Virus record (IMG/VR): IMGVR_UViG_3300021197_000630
Span: 1 to 33,624 of that record
Length of the DNA stretch: 33,624 nucleotides
Strand: one strand, 5' to 3'
Source: a virus
Shown: in pieces, positions 23,000 to 30,158 of the stretch
Layout: each line of letters begins with the position of its first letter
How positions within the stretch are numbered: the first letter of the stretch is position 1
Translations under genes and position numbers: made by a program
Notes under the pieces: generated by a model
The model's input: the letters and a program-made list of their open reading frames with translations, nothing else
Told to the model about the DNA's origin: nothing
Database searches by the model: none

Positions 23000-24165
23000 G
23001 TAGTAGGACAGAGAGGCAGCTTGAGATAGTTCAGAAGTTTGCTGATAATAAAGGTAGAGGTACATTGCTAGCAGCTACAGGTTTCGGTAAGACATTTACA
23101 GCAATTATGGTTATTATACGATTGCTAAAGTCTAGGCCAAAAGGCCAAGTTGTTATTGTTGTGCCTACAATTAACCTTAAGAATCAGTGGAAGAAAGAAC
23201 TGAAGAAAAGTAAAGTGCACAAGAACTGTAATGTTATTGTAATCAATACTGCATACAAAACTAAGCAGGCATGTGATCTGCTTATATGCGACGAGATACA
23301 TGCGTACGGTGCAGAGCAGTTTATCAAGGTGTTTGGCAAGATTACATATGATTATATCTTTGGTCTTACAGCTACGATAGAGCGTTCAGATGGTATGCAC
23401 GAGGTGCTACTACAGTATGCACCTGTTATTGATGAAGTTCCCATCGAGGAATGCCATCAGAATGGGTGGGTTAGTGATTATCTTGTATACAATTTAGCTG
23501 TACCTATGTATGATGACGAGCAAGTTGCATATGATAAAGCAAATAAGAAGTTTAGATATGCCGCAGGTAGACTAGGCTTTGGTGGTGCACAATCATTTAA
23601 CAATGCTCGTAAGTATCTACAAGACAGTAGTGCTGATCCTGGGTTGCGTGCTGCTGCAGCTATATATTATAACTCTATGCGTGAGCGTGGTGATATATGT
23701 AAGAACTCTCAAGCCAAGATACCTGTTATCAAAGAGTTGCTTGAGAAGTTTGACGATCGCAAAGCTCTATTGTTCAGTGCATCTACAGATTTTGCAGATG
23801 CTGTACAAGAAGAGCTTGGTGATGTGTGTCTTAGTTTCCACAGTAAACGTAGCAAGAAAGAGCAGGTAGAGATACTTAAGAAGTTTAAGGATGGACGTAC
23901 AAAACAACGTGTAATCAGCAGTGTCAAAGCTCTGAATGCAGGTTTTGATGTACCTGATTGTTCTCTTGGTATTGTAGCTGCAGGTAATTCTAAGAAATTA
24001 GATAACATACAGCGTACTGGCCGTATCATTCGGTATGTACCAGGTAAGACAGCAATTATTATTAACCTCTATGCTCCCGACACACAGGAAGTCTCGTGGC
24101 TTAACAAGCGACAAGAAGGACAGGATGTAGTGTGGGCTGAAAGCATAGAAGAAATTACAGTATAA
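22987..24165 (+). CDS. SF2 DNA helicase, UvsW/XPB-like (392 aa)
   Basis: ATP-driven DNA helicase or branch-migration enzyme. Motif I TGFGKT is at 31-36, motif II DEIH at 102-105, motif III GLTATIER at about 126-133, and motif VI QRTGRIIR at 342-349. Between the two RecA lobes is an Ala- and Arg-rich stretch (YAAGRLGFGG, LRAAAAIYYNSMRERG). DEIH-box helicases with this GLTAT motif and compact size resemble phage T4 UvsW and the XPB group. They act in recombination-dependent replication and fork repair. The start overlaps the polymerase end by 13 bases, and the stop overlaps the next start by one base. Confidence 0.9.
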   Translation: MEKVSSRTERQLEIVQKFADNKGRGTLLAATGFGKTFTAIMVIIRLLKSRPKGQVVIVVPTINLKNQWKKELKKSKVHKNCNVIVINTAYKTKQACDLLICDEIHAYGAEQFIKVFGKITYDYIFGLTATIERSDGMHEVLLQYAPVIDEVPIEECHQNGWVSDYLVYNLAVPMYDDEQVAYDKANKKFRYAAGRLGFGGAQSFNNARKYLQDSSADPGLRAAAAIYYNSMRERGDICKNSQAKIPVIKELLEKFDDRKALLFSASTDFADAVQEELGDVCLSFHSKRSKKEQVEILKKFKDGRTKQRVISSVKALNAGFDVPDCSLGIVAAGNSKKLDNIQRTGRIIRYVPGKTAIIINLYAPDTQEVSWLNKRQEGQDVVWAESIEEITV

Positions 24166-24320
24166 TGGAAGATAAATTAAAAGTACTGATTAAAATTGTA
24201 GATGCACAGCAGAAACAATTAGAAATAAATCAGCAGCAGATAAGTGCAATGACAAAAGAATATGTCAAGTTTGCTGCTTTAATAAGTAAATTAGGCATGA
24301 GTGATGCGGTTAAACTCTAA
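24165..24320 (+). CDS. Small helical protein (51 aa)
   Basis: MEDKLKVLIKIVDAQQKQLE and then INQQQISAMTKEYVKFAALI form two amphipathic helices rich in Gln and Lys. Its ATG overlaps the stop of the helicase by one base (TAATG), which indicates coupling. It is short but codon use fits. Proteins of this type may be small coiled-coil accessory factors. No family recognised. It is the last gene before a 273-base stretch without a gene. Confidence 0.6.
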   Translation: MEDKLKVLIKIVDAQQKQLEINQQQISAMTKEYVKFAALISKLGMSDAVKL

Positions 24321-24351
24321 TAATCTCAGTTACCGAGCGTAAGACTTCGAT

Positions 24352-24574
24352 ACAAAACCTGAGAGCCTATTTTATTACAGCCAGTGGTAATGTCTCAACA
24401 ATACCAATAAGACCCCAGGTTGTATAACTCTCCATATTTTTTACTTATTCATAAGTTTTTCGGATTTTAATTTACAGGAGAGTTTAGTGCGAGAGCAAGC
24501 TGCGTGAACGCTGCATCATTTTTCTAATCAGGGCAGGCCAAATACTTAGCGGTTATACGCCTGCTCCTGATTAG
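24352..24574 (+). ncRNA. Candidate structured RNA in a gene-free stretch
   Basis: Between 24321 and 24593 no gene is seen, but three separate stems can form. First, AACCTG (24356-24361) pairs with CAGGTT (24416-24421), enclosing ATTAC/GTAAT (24374-24378, 24387-24391) and a competing TGAGA/TCTCA pair. Second, AACTCTCC (24426-24433) pairs with GGAGAGTT (24477-24484), with ACTTA/TAAGT inside. Third, CTAATCAGG-GCAGGC (24524-24538) pairs with GCCTGC-T-CCTGATTAG (24559-24574): fifteen pairs with one bulged T and a 20-base loop. The last stem is followed by TTTAATTAAATTTTA. It may be a free RNA, a leader of the next genes, or a processed spacer. No known riboswitch or ribozyme core was recognised. 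Confidence 0.45.
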
Positions 24575-24593
24575 TTTAATTAAATTTTATACT

Positions 24594-24779
24594 ATGAATA
24601 TAGAAATATTTTTAGGAGTAATATGTGCCATATTATTATATGTGGCATACGAAACATTAAAGCTAAAGAAAAAACAAAAAGAGTATGACACCAAAAGAAA
24701 ACAGCGAAAGGCTGGATCGCCACGAAAAGGTAATCGAAAAGCTAATCGAACAAGTGGCAAAGCTGCAAATATCAAATAA
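24594..24779 (+). CDS. Small membrane protein with very basic tail (61 aa)
   Basis: Residues 4-18 (EIFLGVICAILLYVA) form one membrane helix; the rest is dominated by Lys, Arg and Gln (KLKKKQKEYDTKRKQRKAG, then RKGNRKANRTSGK). Topology rules would place the basic tail in the cytoplasm, where it could contact nucleic acid. The second half overlaps a different reading frame that also looks coding (24685-24855). If that frame is real, part of this low-complexity tail may be a by-product of overlap. Start at the ATG 17 bases after the structured stretch. No family recognised. Confidence 0.5.
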   Translation: MNIEIFLGVICAILLYVAYETLKLKKKQKEYDTKRKQRKAGSPRKGNRKANRTSGKAANIK

Positions 24780-24855
24780 CATACAAAACTTTCTCAATGA
24801 AGCTAATTCAAAAAGTAACGAGAAAGACATTTCTGATACGTCCCTCAGGTCGTAG
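24685..24855 (+). CDS. Overlapping small coiled-coil protein (56 aa)
   Basis: This ORF lies in another frame inside the tail of the membrane protein gene and reads MTPKENSERLDRHEKVIEKL followed by IEQVAKLQISNNIQNFLNEA. It has a clear amphipathic heptad pattern (V-I-E-K-L-I-E-Q-V-A-K-L) and balanced composition, unlike the low-complexity tail of the other frame. It also overlaps the start of the radical SAM gene by 59 bases, so three frames are used within 170 bases. It resembles the other small helical proteins at 24165 and 19135. It may be the true gene here, with the membrane frame ending early, or both are used. Confidence 0.5.
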   Translation: MTPKENSERLDRHEKVIEKLIEQVAKLQISNNIQNFLNEANSKSNEKDISDTSLRS

Positions 24856-25657
24856 TACAGATTTTATATCTCCATCCTTTGGCTATGGCTGCTTATATAA
24901 TTGCTCATATTGTTATATGAAGCGCCATAAGCCTAAAGGATTGAGTGTGGCAACAAACACAGGTGATATACTTACAGAAATAAACAACCATGCATACTTT
25001 ACACCAGTAGAGAAACCCAACCAGACACATGCACAGTATACTACATACGACATTAGTTGTAACGAAGACTTTGCTTTGCATTATAAAATGCACGATTGGG
25101 AAAGAATCTTTGAATTCTTTAAAGATCATCCTATTGCAATGGGTAGTTTTGCTACTAAGTATGTAAATCCTATATTTACAAACTTTAATCCTGAGGGTAA
25201 GATACGTATTAGGTTTAGTTTGATGCCACAGTATATGTCTACATTGCACGAGCCAGGTACATCTAAGATTATAGATAGAGTTAAAGCTATCAATGCATTT
25301 ATAGATGCAGGCTATGATGTACATGTTAACTTTAGCCCTGTTATTGTAGAAGATAATTGGCTAGAAGATTACGAAGAACTGTTCACAATGCTTAACGATT
25401 ATGTTGAGTATAAAGATCAGGTTAAAGCAGAAGTAATATTTTTAACACATAATGAAAAGAAACATGAAGAAAATTTAGAGAAGCACCCTGAAACAGAAGT
25501 ACACCTATGGAATCCTGCAATCCAGGAAGAGAAAGTCTCGCAGTATGGTGGAACTAACATAAGGTATGCCAGACATCTAAAGCACTTGTATATAGATGCA
25601 TTTAAAGCTTTACATGAAAAGATCATACCTTGGAATACAATAAGATATATATTTTAG
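24797..25657 (+). CDS. Radical SAM protein, spore-photoproduct-lyase-like (286 aa)
   Basis: Starts MKLIQKVTRKTFLIRPSGRS. The radical SAM cysteines are C32, C36 and C39 in GYGCLYNCSYCYMKRH (CxxxCxxC), which would bind the 4Fe-4S cluster and S-adenosylmethionine. The surrounding FGYGCxxxCxYCY sequence and the later N-x-S-P-V (VNFSPVIVEDNW) match the spore photoproduct lyase (SplB)-like group rather than other radical SAM families. True SplB repairs thymine dimers of spores; the target in a phage of non-spore-formers is unknown, possibly a nucleic acid base. It overlaps the 56-residue frame and ends two bases before the next gene. The enzyme family call is firm, the substrate open. Confidence 0.85.
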   Translation: MKLIQKVTRKTFLIRPSGRSTDFISPSFGYGCLYNCSYCYMKRHKPKGLSVATNTGDILTEINNHAYFTPVEKPNQTHAQYTTYDISCNEDFALHYKMHDWERIFEFFKDHPIAMGSFATKYVNPIFTNFNPEGKIRIRFSLMPQYMSTLHEPGTSKIIDRVKAINAFIDAGYDVHVNFSPVIVEDNWLEDYEELFTMLNDYVEYKDQVKAEVIFLTHNEKKHEENLEKHPETEVHLWNPAIQEEKVSQYGGTNIRYARHLKHLYIDAFKALHEKIIPWNTIRYIF

Positions 25658-25658
25658 T

Positions 25659-25871
25659 ATGAAAAAAGGATACCATGAGTACACTCCTGTAGTTAAAGAG
25701 GAGAAAGCTAAGAAGAAAGAGAAGGATACAACAGGATTAGTTACAAAAGACATATTCCAACTGCAGTTTGGATTTGATTATCCAAAAACACCACCAAAAT
25801 ATAGTTACGTTAAAACAATTAAATACCCTAAAACCGACGGAAGTAATGGCAAAATTAGTAGATTTCGCTGA
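25659..25871 (+). CDS. Hypothetical small lysine-rich protein (70 aa)
   Basis: MKKGYHEYTPVVKEEKAKKK, then a Lys/Glu-rich stretch and KDIFQLQFGFDYPKTPPKYS, ending with basic residues. It starts one base after the stop of the radical SAM gene and overlaps the beginning of the DUF932-like gene by 26 bases. The tight spacing supports translation. No family recognised, and its role may be as a small partner of one of its neighbours. Confidence 0.55.
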   Translation: MKKGYHEYTPVVKEEKAKKKEKDTTGLVTKDIFQLQFGFDYPKTPPKYSYVKTIKYPKTDGSNGKISRFR

Positions 25872-26595
25872 TCTAGGTCTTATTAAGACACCAGAGCGAA
25901 CAGAGACTTACGTACCAGTAAGTCACCAAGAATTAGTAACAAAGATTAAAGAAGCAGGTACAAAGCATTACAATACCTCACCTTTTGAGACAAAGCTAGA
26001 AGTAAATCATAGAGGCCAACAAATGTTTGGTAGTATGATGTTTCACCATGGCGGTAGTTTATCAAACGAGAGTGGTATGAATAGAAGTATTGGCTTTCGT
26101 AATTCTTATGACAAGACATTACCTATAGGCGTGTGTGGTGGAGCATCAGTATTTGTATGCTCTAACCTTATGTTTACAGGTGATATTATTAAGATGCGTA
26201 AACACACGCAGAATGTAGAAGAAGATCTTGATGTTCTTATACAAAAGCTATTTGCTGATGTAGATCGTCGCTATGATCAGTCTGTTGAGGCTAAAAGGTT
26301 ATTAGAAGAAATAGAATTTAGCGATACAGACGCAGGTAATTATTTAGGCCAATTATTTGTAAACGAAGGCGTTTTGAATGGTGCACAGCTAAACAAAGCA
26401 ACTAAAGAATGGTTTGAATCCTCTGTGTTTACTGACCGTACAGCGTGGTCAGCATACAATGCATGCACAGAAGCGCTCAAAGCTGCACACCCTATGAATG
26501 CTTTGGAAAAGTATACCAAATTACATACATTTACAAAAGAATTTACGATAGACCCTTATATGGAGATGTTAAATCACCAGAGTCTACCGTTTTAA
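25846..26595 (+). CDS. DUF932-like protein (249 aa)
   Basis: I choose the ATG at 25846 (MAKLVDFADLGLIKTPERTE). The longer frame from 25768 would only add residues overlapping the previous gene. The middle, GFRNSYDKTLPIGVCGGASVFVCSNLMF, matches the R-N-S-x-D ... V-C-S-N signature of the DUF932 / phage-plasmid-like protein family. The C-terminal half is helical (EEDLDVLIQKLFADVDRRYD). Proteins of this family are common in phages and plasmids and have no proved function, though a link to replication or anti-defence has been suggested. It lies between the radical SAM gene and the replication helicase cluster. Confidence 0.75.
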   Translation: MAKLVDFADLGLIKTPERTETYVPVSHQELVTKIKEAGTKHYNTSPFETKLEVNHRGQQMFGSMMFHHGGSLSNESGMNRSIGFRNSYDKTLPIGVCGGASVFVCSNLMFTGDIIKMRKHTQNVEEDLDVLIQKLFADVDRRYDQSVEAKRLLEEIEFSDTDAGNYLGQLFVNEGVLNGAQLNKATKEWFESSVFTDRTAWSAYNACTEALKAAHPMNALEKYTKLHTFTKEFTIDPYMEMLNHQSLPF

Positions 26596-26604
26596 TATAA
26601 ATAT

Positions 26605-26832
26605 ATGAAGAAAAGTCCTTATAATGGGAAACACGTAAATCTTAATGAAATAAGACATTTATACAACGTGCTAAAATTTTATTATGATGACTTAGAATCT
26701 CTTAGTATTGATGCAGTTACAGATATAATGGCCATGGAATTTGGTTGCAAAGTCAGCAAAAATGACGTATATTTATATCTTGTTACTGCACAATATTGGG
26801 ATGATGACGGCAATTTATTATGTCATGAGTAA
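26605..26832 (+). CDS. Hypothetical HTH-like protein (75 aa)
   Basis: MKKSPYNGKHVNLNEIRHLY and then LSIDAVTDIMAMEFGCKVSK, which could be a helix-turn-helix (AVTDIMAMEFGCKVSKNDVY), followed by an acidic end with DDDG. It is short and no family is recognised. The last eight bases overlap the start of the 58-residue gene. A small regulator or partner protein is possible. Start at an ATG nine bases after the preceding stop. Confidence 0.55.
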   Translation: MKKSPYNGKHVNLNEIRHLYNVLKFYYDDLESLSIDAVTDIMAMEFGCKVSKNDVYLYLVTAQYWDDDGNLLCHE

Positions 26833-27001
26833 CTGTATTGAATGTAACAATGAATTAAGATGTTTATCAGATGATGTGCTGATGAATTTAACTGAAGAGG
26901 AACTAGATAAATATTTAAACTGCGATGAAAGTGTCTTTAAACTTAACAAAGTTGAAGGGCAACAAACTGACTCCAAGCGAGTTTGTTTACATGTTAATTA
27001 A
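26825..27001 (+). CDS. Small cysteine-containing protein (58 aa)
   Basis: Starting at ATG 26825 it reads MSNCIECNNELRCLSDDVLM with Cys at 4, 7 and 13, a possible small zinc-binding group, then helical acidic text (LTEEELDKYLNCDES). I prefer this start to an upstream in-frame ATG (26741), because the upstream codons lie inside the previous gene. The last 77 bases overlap the start of the 179-residue gene. Function unknown. Confidence 0.5.
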   Translation: MSNCIECNNELRCLSDDVLMNLTEEELDKYLNCDESVFKLNKVEGQQTDSKRVCLHVN

Positions 27002-27464
27002 AAGCGAAAGCGGTAAACAACTCGAAAAGTACCTAGAAATCCTACCTATAGACGAGAGTAAATTAGAGAAGCGTGGCTTTGTTAAGATAATGCCCGATAA
27101 CTCTCTTATGCTCCGTCAAAAAGCGTTGGATCTATTTAAGGTACGAGGGTGTGAAGATTGTTGGAATCAATTTGCATTGGCCTACCCACGCAAGGATCAA
27201 GGCCGTCCACTACACAATGATATGAAGCGTAACAAGCTTAAATACATAGCATTGATAGAGCGTAACCCAGACTTACATGACACTATACTCAAGGCTATAG
27301 AGGCCGAATTAGAGGATAGAAAACAAGCAAGCTGGACTGGTGAATTCCGTCCTAGATGGAAGATGATGTCGTCATACTTAAACCAAGAAGCTTGGACTAT
27401 GTATGAGAATTGTGAAATACAAAAACCTAAAACAGATAATAACTATGGAGGAGACTTGATATGA
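26925..27464 (+). CDS. Putative helicase loader / replication initiator-like (179 aa)
   Basis: Starts MKVSLNLTKLKGNKLTPSEF. The N-terminal region to about 75 has the LTPxEF-type start of winged-helix phage replication proteins (LTPSEFVYMLIKSESGKQLE, GFVKIMPDNSLMLRQKALDL). The C-terminal half is helical, with NKLKYIALIERNPDLHDTIL and RPRWKMMSSYLNQEAWTMYE. It ends four bases into the start of the DnaB-type helicase, so the two are translationally coupled. This suggests a loader or partner. The call rests on layout and adjacency; no catalytic motif is visible. The start overlaps the previous gene by 77 bases. Confidence 0.6.
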   Translation: MKVSLNLTKLKGNKLTPSEFVYMLIKSESGKQLEKYLEILPIDESKLEKRGFVKIMPDNSLMLRQKALDLFKVRGCEDCWNQFALAYPRKDQGRPLHNDMKRNKLKYIALIERNPDLHDTILKAIEAELEDRKQASWTGEFRPRWKMMSSYLNQEAWTMYENCEIQKPKTDNNYGGDLI

Positions 27465-28453
27465 GTGAAGAACACAAACCATTACCATGGAGACATATAT
27501 CAAAAGCATCTAATGCGGCACTGCGCTACATAGATGGTAGACGTAAAGGTGAGATTAAATCTTTGTCCACGCCGTGGAAGAAGTTTAATAACATATCTAT
27601 GGGCGGTATCGAATGGCAGACTATCACAACTATTGCTGGTATGTCTGGTAGCGGTAAAACTGCAATACTCGGTCAGCTTGAGACAGGATTAAAAGATCTT
27701 AATCAAGAAGATGATTTTGCAATACTATCATTTAATTTCGAGATGCTATCCTCACGACTAATCGGTCGTAAGCTTAGTAATAAGATGAATATTACTACAC
27801 AGCAGCTGTATAGTGCATCAGAGACATTTAGTCTTAATGATAATTACTATATGAATGCAGTACAGGAAGCTCGTAAATTAAATAAGTATGATATAAACTA
27901 TGTAGATATACCAGGTAGTGTCAAATCTCTAGAAGCTACAATACTAGCTTTTGCAAAAGAGAAAGACAAACCTGTTATAATTATGTTAGATCATACTCTA
28001 CTTGTAAAGAAGGTAGGCGGTGCGCAAGACAGAGATCTATTGTACGATTTGATGGCTATGTTTAATGGCCTTAAAAAGATTATTAGAGTTGCATTTATTC
28101 TAATATCACAGATGAATCGTAACATAGAAGCGTCAGAGCGTATACAAAACCCTGATTTACATTACCCTAAGAAACAAGACATTTTCGGTGCAGATGCATG
28201 TTATATGTATTCTGACATTGTTGTGGTAACACACAGGCCAGAGATGTTAGGTATTAGGGCATACGGACCGAAGCGATGGCCTACAGATAATGCTATATTC
28301 TGGCACTATCTAAAGGTACGCGAGGGTGAGCCGTGCATTGCTCTTATGGAGAATGACTTGGCACACAATCAAATACTAGATGCTAAACCACCAAGTTACT
28401 CAAGCAATGAAAGTAAAGAAGTACGAGAAGATAGTATCAAAGATACTACTTAA
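27461..28453 (+). CDS. Replicative helicase, DnaB C-terminal type (330 aa)
   Basis: Walker A is GMSGSGKT at 60-67, Walker B IIMLD at 173-177, and FILISQMNR at 212-220 is the conserved DnaB motif that ends in Q-x-N-R. The C-terminal YLKVREGE (with VVTHRPE before it) fits the DnaB/RecA-fold ending. The usual N-terminal domain of DnaB is missing, so this is a core helicase of about 330 residues, as in several phage systems. A hexamer would unwind DNA at forks. The start overlaps the loader-like gene by ATGA. The 3' end overlaps the next start by 47 bases. Confidence 0.9.
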   Translation: MSEEHKPLPWRHISKASNAALRYIDGRRKGEIKSLSTPWKKFNNISMGGIEWQTITTIAGMSGSGKTAILGQLETGLKDLNQEDDFAILSFNFEMLSSRLIGRKLSNKMNITTQQLYSASETFSLNDNYYMNAVQEARKLNKYDINYVDIPGSVKSLEATILAFAKEKDKPVIIMLDHTLLVKKVGGAQDRDLLYDLMAMFNGLKKIIRVAFILISQMNRNIEASERIQNPDLHYPKKQDIFGADACYMYSDIVVVTHRPEMLGIRAYGPKRWPTDNAIFWHYLKVREGEPCIALMENDLAHNQILDAKPPSYSSNESKEVREDSIKDTT

Positions 28454-28703
28454 CAAGTTTACCGCTAGAAATAGCGATTATGTTCTTTACGCATTTGTAT
28501 TACTAGAGTATGGTGTCGACATTGACACACTAAGCACTAAAGATTTTCTAAAAGGTTTAAATAATAAAACATACCCATCTTTTGAGGGTATAGGGCGTTG
28601 TCGCCGTAAACTACAAGAAAATCATCCAGAGTTTAGAGATACTAAATGGCATGCAAGGCACGCGGAGCAAGAAAAAGTTAAAAACGATTTAAATTTATTT
28701 TAA
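28407..28703 (+). CDS. Conserved phage protein of unknown function (98 aa)
   Basis: I take the ATG at 28407 (MKVKKYEKIVSKILLNKF); the frame opens at 28380 but the earlier codons only cover the helicase end. It contains NSDYVLYAFVLLEYGVDI and YPSFEGIGRCRRKLQENHPE followed by FRDTK. The last matches a motif shared by many small phage proteins, SFESI-x-R-x-RRKLQ-x-x-HPELR, whose role is unproved. Its place between helicase and ATPase suggests a replication accessory. It overlaps the helicase end by 47 bases and ends two bases before the next gene. Confidence 0.68.
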   Translation: MKVKKYEKIVSKILLNKFTARNSDYVLYAFVLLEYGVDIDTLSTKDFLKGLNNKTYPSFEGIGRCRRKLQENHPEFRDTKWHARHAEQEKVKNDLNLF

Positions 28704-28705
28704 TC

Positions 28706-28906
28706 ATGGAAGAAGAAAAACCAATTATGTGGGGATGGGAACCAAAACCGCAACCAGAGACAGTTCGTAGCAAAGAACACCAAGAGTATCTTATTGCTAC
28801 ATGGAACGCACATGTTCCTAAAGAAAAACAAGTTACAACCATACTTGAATTAATAGGAGCATTAAAAGCAGAATTAGAAGAAGGAATTAAAGAAAATCAA
28901 AACTAA
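28706..28906 (+). CDS. Hypothetical small protein (66 aa)
   Basis: MEEEKPIMWGWEPKPQPETV, with an aromatic and proline-rich start and an amphipathic helix LELIGALKAELEEGIKEN at the end. It overlaps the following ATPase gene by one base (TAATG). No family recognised. It is probably co-translated with the ATPase and may be a small partner, but this is an inference from position. Confidence 0.55.
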   Translation: MEEEKPIMWGWEPKPQPETVRSKEHQEYLIATWNAHVPKEKQVTTILELIGALKAELEEGIKENQN

Positions 28907-29586
28907 TGGCACAAGAATTATTAGTAGTTGGCGCAAGTGGTACAGGGAAATCCACTTCAATAGAAAACCTAAACCCTGAGTCTACATTTATTGTTAACGT
29001 AGCGCGTAAGGCGTTACCATTCAAAGGATGGAAGACTAAATATCCTACATTCAACAAAGAGAACCCGCAAGGTAGATTTCATTCTAGCGATGTACCTAGT
29101 GAGATTCTTAAATGTTTGAATTACATCAATGAACAACGTCCTGAGATCAAGACGATTGTCATCGATGACTATCAATACACAATGGCAAACGAGTATATGC
29201 GTAGAGCTAACGAGACTGGTTTCAAAAAGTTTACTGAGATTGCTCAGAATGCTTGGTCGATAATCAATGCAGTTAAATCTATGCGTGATGATTTGCTTGT
29301 AGTATTCATGATGCACTCCGAGGTTACATTTGACGCACACGGTAACAAAGTAACTAAAGCAAAGACGATCGGTAAGATGATGGACAATGTGGTTACCCTC
29401 GAAGGTATGTTTACTATTGTATTGTATACAGATGTCACAAAGAGTGAGACTGGTATGCAGTATTCGTTTATAACACAAAACGATGGTGCTAATACTGGTA
29501 AAGCTCCTAAAGACATGTTTGGGTCTGTTAAAATTCCAAACGATTTAGCAATGGTAGCAGAAGCTATCGAAGAGTATAATAATTAA
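28906..29586 (+). CDS. AAA/RecA-like ATPase, Sak4-type recombinase candidate (226 aa)
   Basis: Walker A GASGTGKST is at 9-17 near the N-terminus, and Walker B TIVIDD at 83-88. The remaining layout (VVFMMHSEVTFDAHGNKVT at about 138-155) and the compact RecA-fold length of 226 fit the AAA_24 / Sak4 group of phage single-strand annealing or RecA-like proteins. Such proteins work with a single-strand-binding protein, and the next gene here has an SSB-like C-terminal end. It would help replication or recombination of phage DNA. The start is the ATG that overlaps the previous stop by one base. Confidence 0.82.
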   Translation: MAQELLVVGASGTGKSTSIENLNPESTFIVNVARKALPFKGWKTKYPTFNKENPQGRFHSSDVPSEILKCLNYINEQRPEIKTIVIDDYQYTMANEYMRRANETGFKKFTEIAQNAWSIINAVKSMRDDLLVVFMMHSEVTFDAHGNKVTKAKTIGKMMDNVVTLEGMFTIVLYTDVTKSETGMQYSFITQNDGANTGKAPKDMFGSVKIPNDLAMVAEAIEEYNN

Positions 29587-29603
29587 TTTTAAAAGAGAGA
29601 AAA

Positions 29604-30158
29604 ATGTACGGAAGTAACGTAGAAAGTAACAGCACAGGTGGTGCAATACCATCGGTAGGTATTCAAGAAAATTGTGAACTTGTTGGCGTAACGCTAAACA
29701 TGGACAAAGGCGGAAGACTTGATTTTGAGTTTAAACAAGACAATGGTGCAAGTGTAAAGCATGCAGAGTTTCCTGCTAACCCAGACTATGGTGATGTGGA
29801 AAAGCAAGCTACAGATGTATCACGTCGTGTAAAGCATATTGCTACTAAATTTATGCCTGAATCAGAGTTTGTAATAGAAAATGTTACATCTTTTGCAGAT
29901 TATGCAAATAAAGTAACAGCTTTGTTTGGTCAAAAATTCTTAGGTAAAAAGTTTAGAATGCTATTTATCTACAGAGGTAAGTATGCATCTTTGCCTAAGT
30001 ATCCTAATTTTATCGAGTCTATGGATGTTCCTGCAGAGAAAACTAATATCTATATCTCAGATTATAACAAGAAGAAACTTGTTAAACCTGAACCAGATGC
30101 GACGCCAGTAACACCAGAGACAGTAATGAGTACAGGTGGTGCTGAAATGCCGTTCTAA
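29604..30158 (+). CDS. Probable single-strand DNA-binding protein (184 aa)
   Basis: Starts MYGSNVESNSTGGAIPSVGI. The core is beta-rich and could be an OB fold (GVTLNMDKGGRLDFEFKQDN, FRMLFIYRGKYASLP). It ends PDATPVTPETVMSTGGAEMPF*, a flexible Pro/Thr linker and a hydrophobic tip MPF, comparable to the acidic PF tip of bacterial SSB although weakly acidic here. It follows the Sak4-like ATPase and precedes the primase-like gene, a usual SSB place. The call is an inference from end, composition and neighbours, without a firm domain match. Its stop overlaps the next start by one base (TAATG). Confidence 0.6.
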   Translation: MYGSNVESNSTGGAIPSVGIQENCELVGVTLNMDKGGRLDFEFKQDNGASVKHAEFPANPDYGDVEKQATDVSRRVKHIATKFMPESEFVIENVTSFADYANKVTALFGQKFLGKKFRMLFIYRGKYASLPKYPNFIESMDVPAEKTNIYISDYNKKKLVKPEPDATPVTPETVMSTGGAEMPF

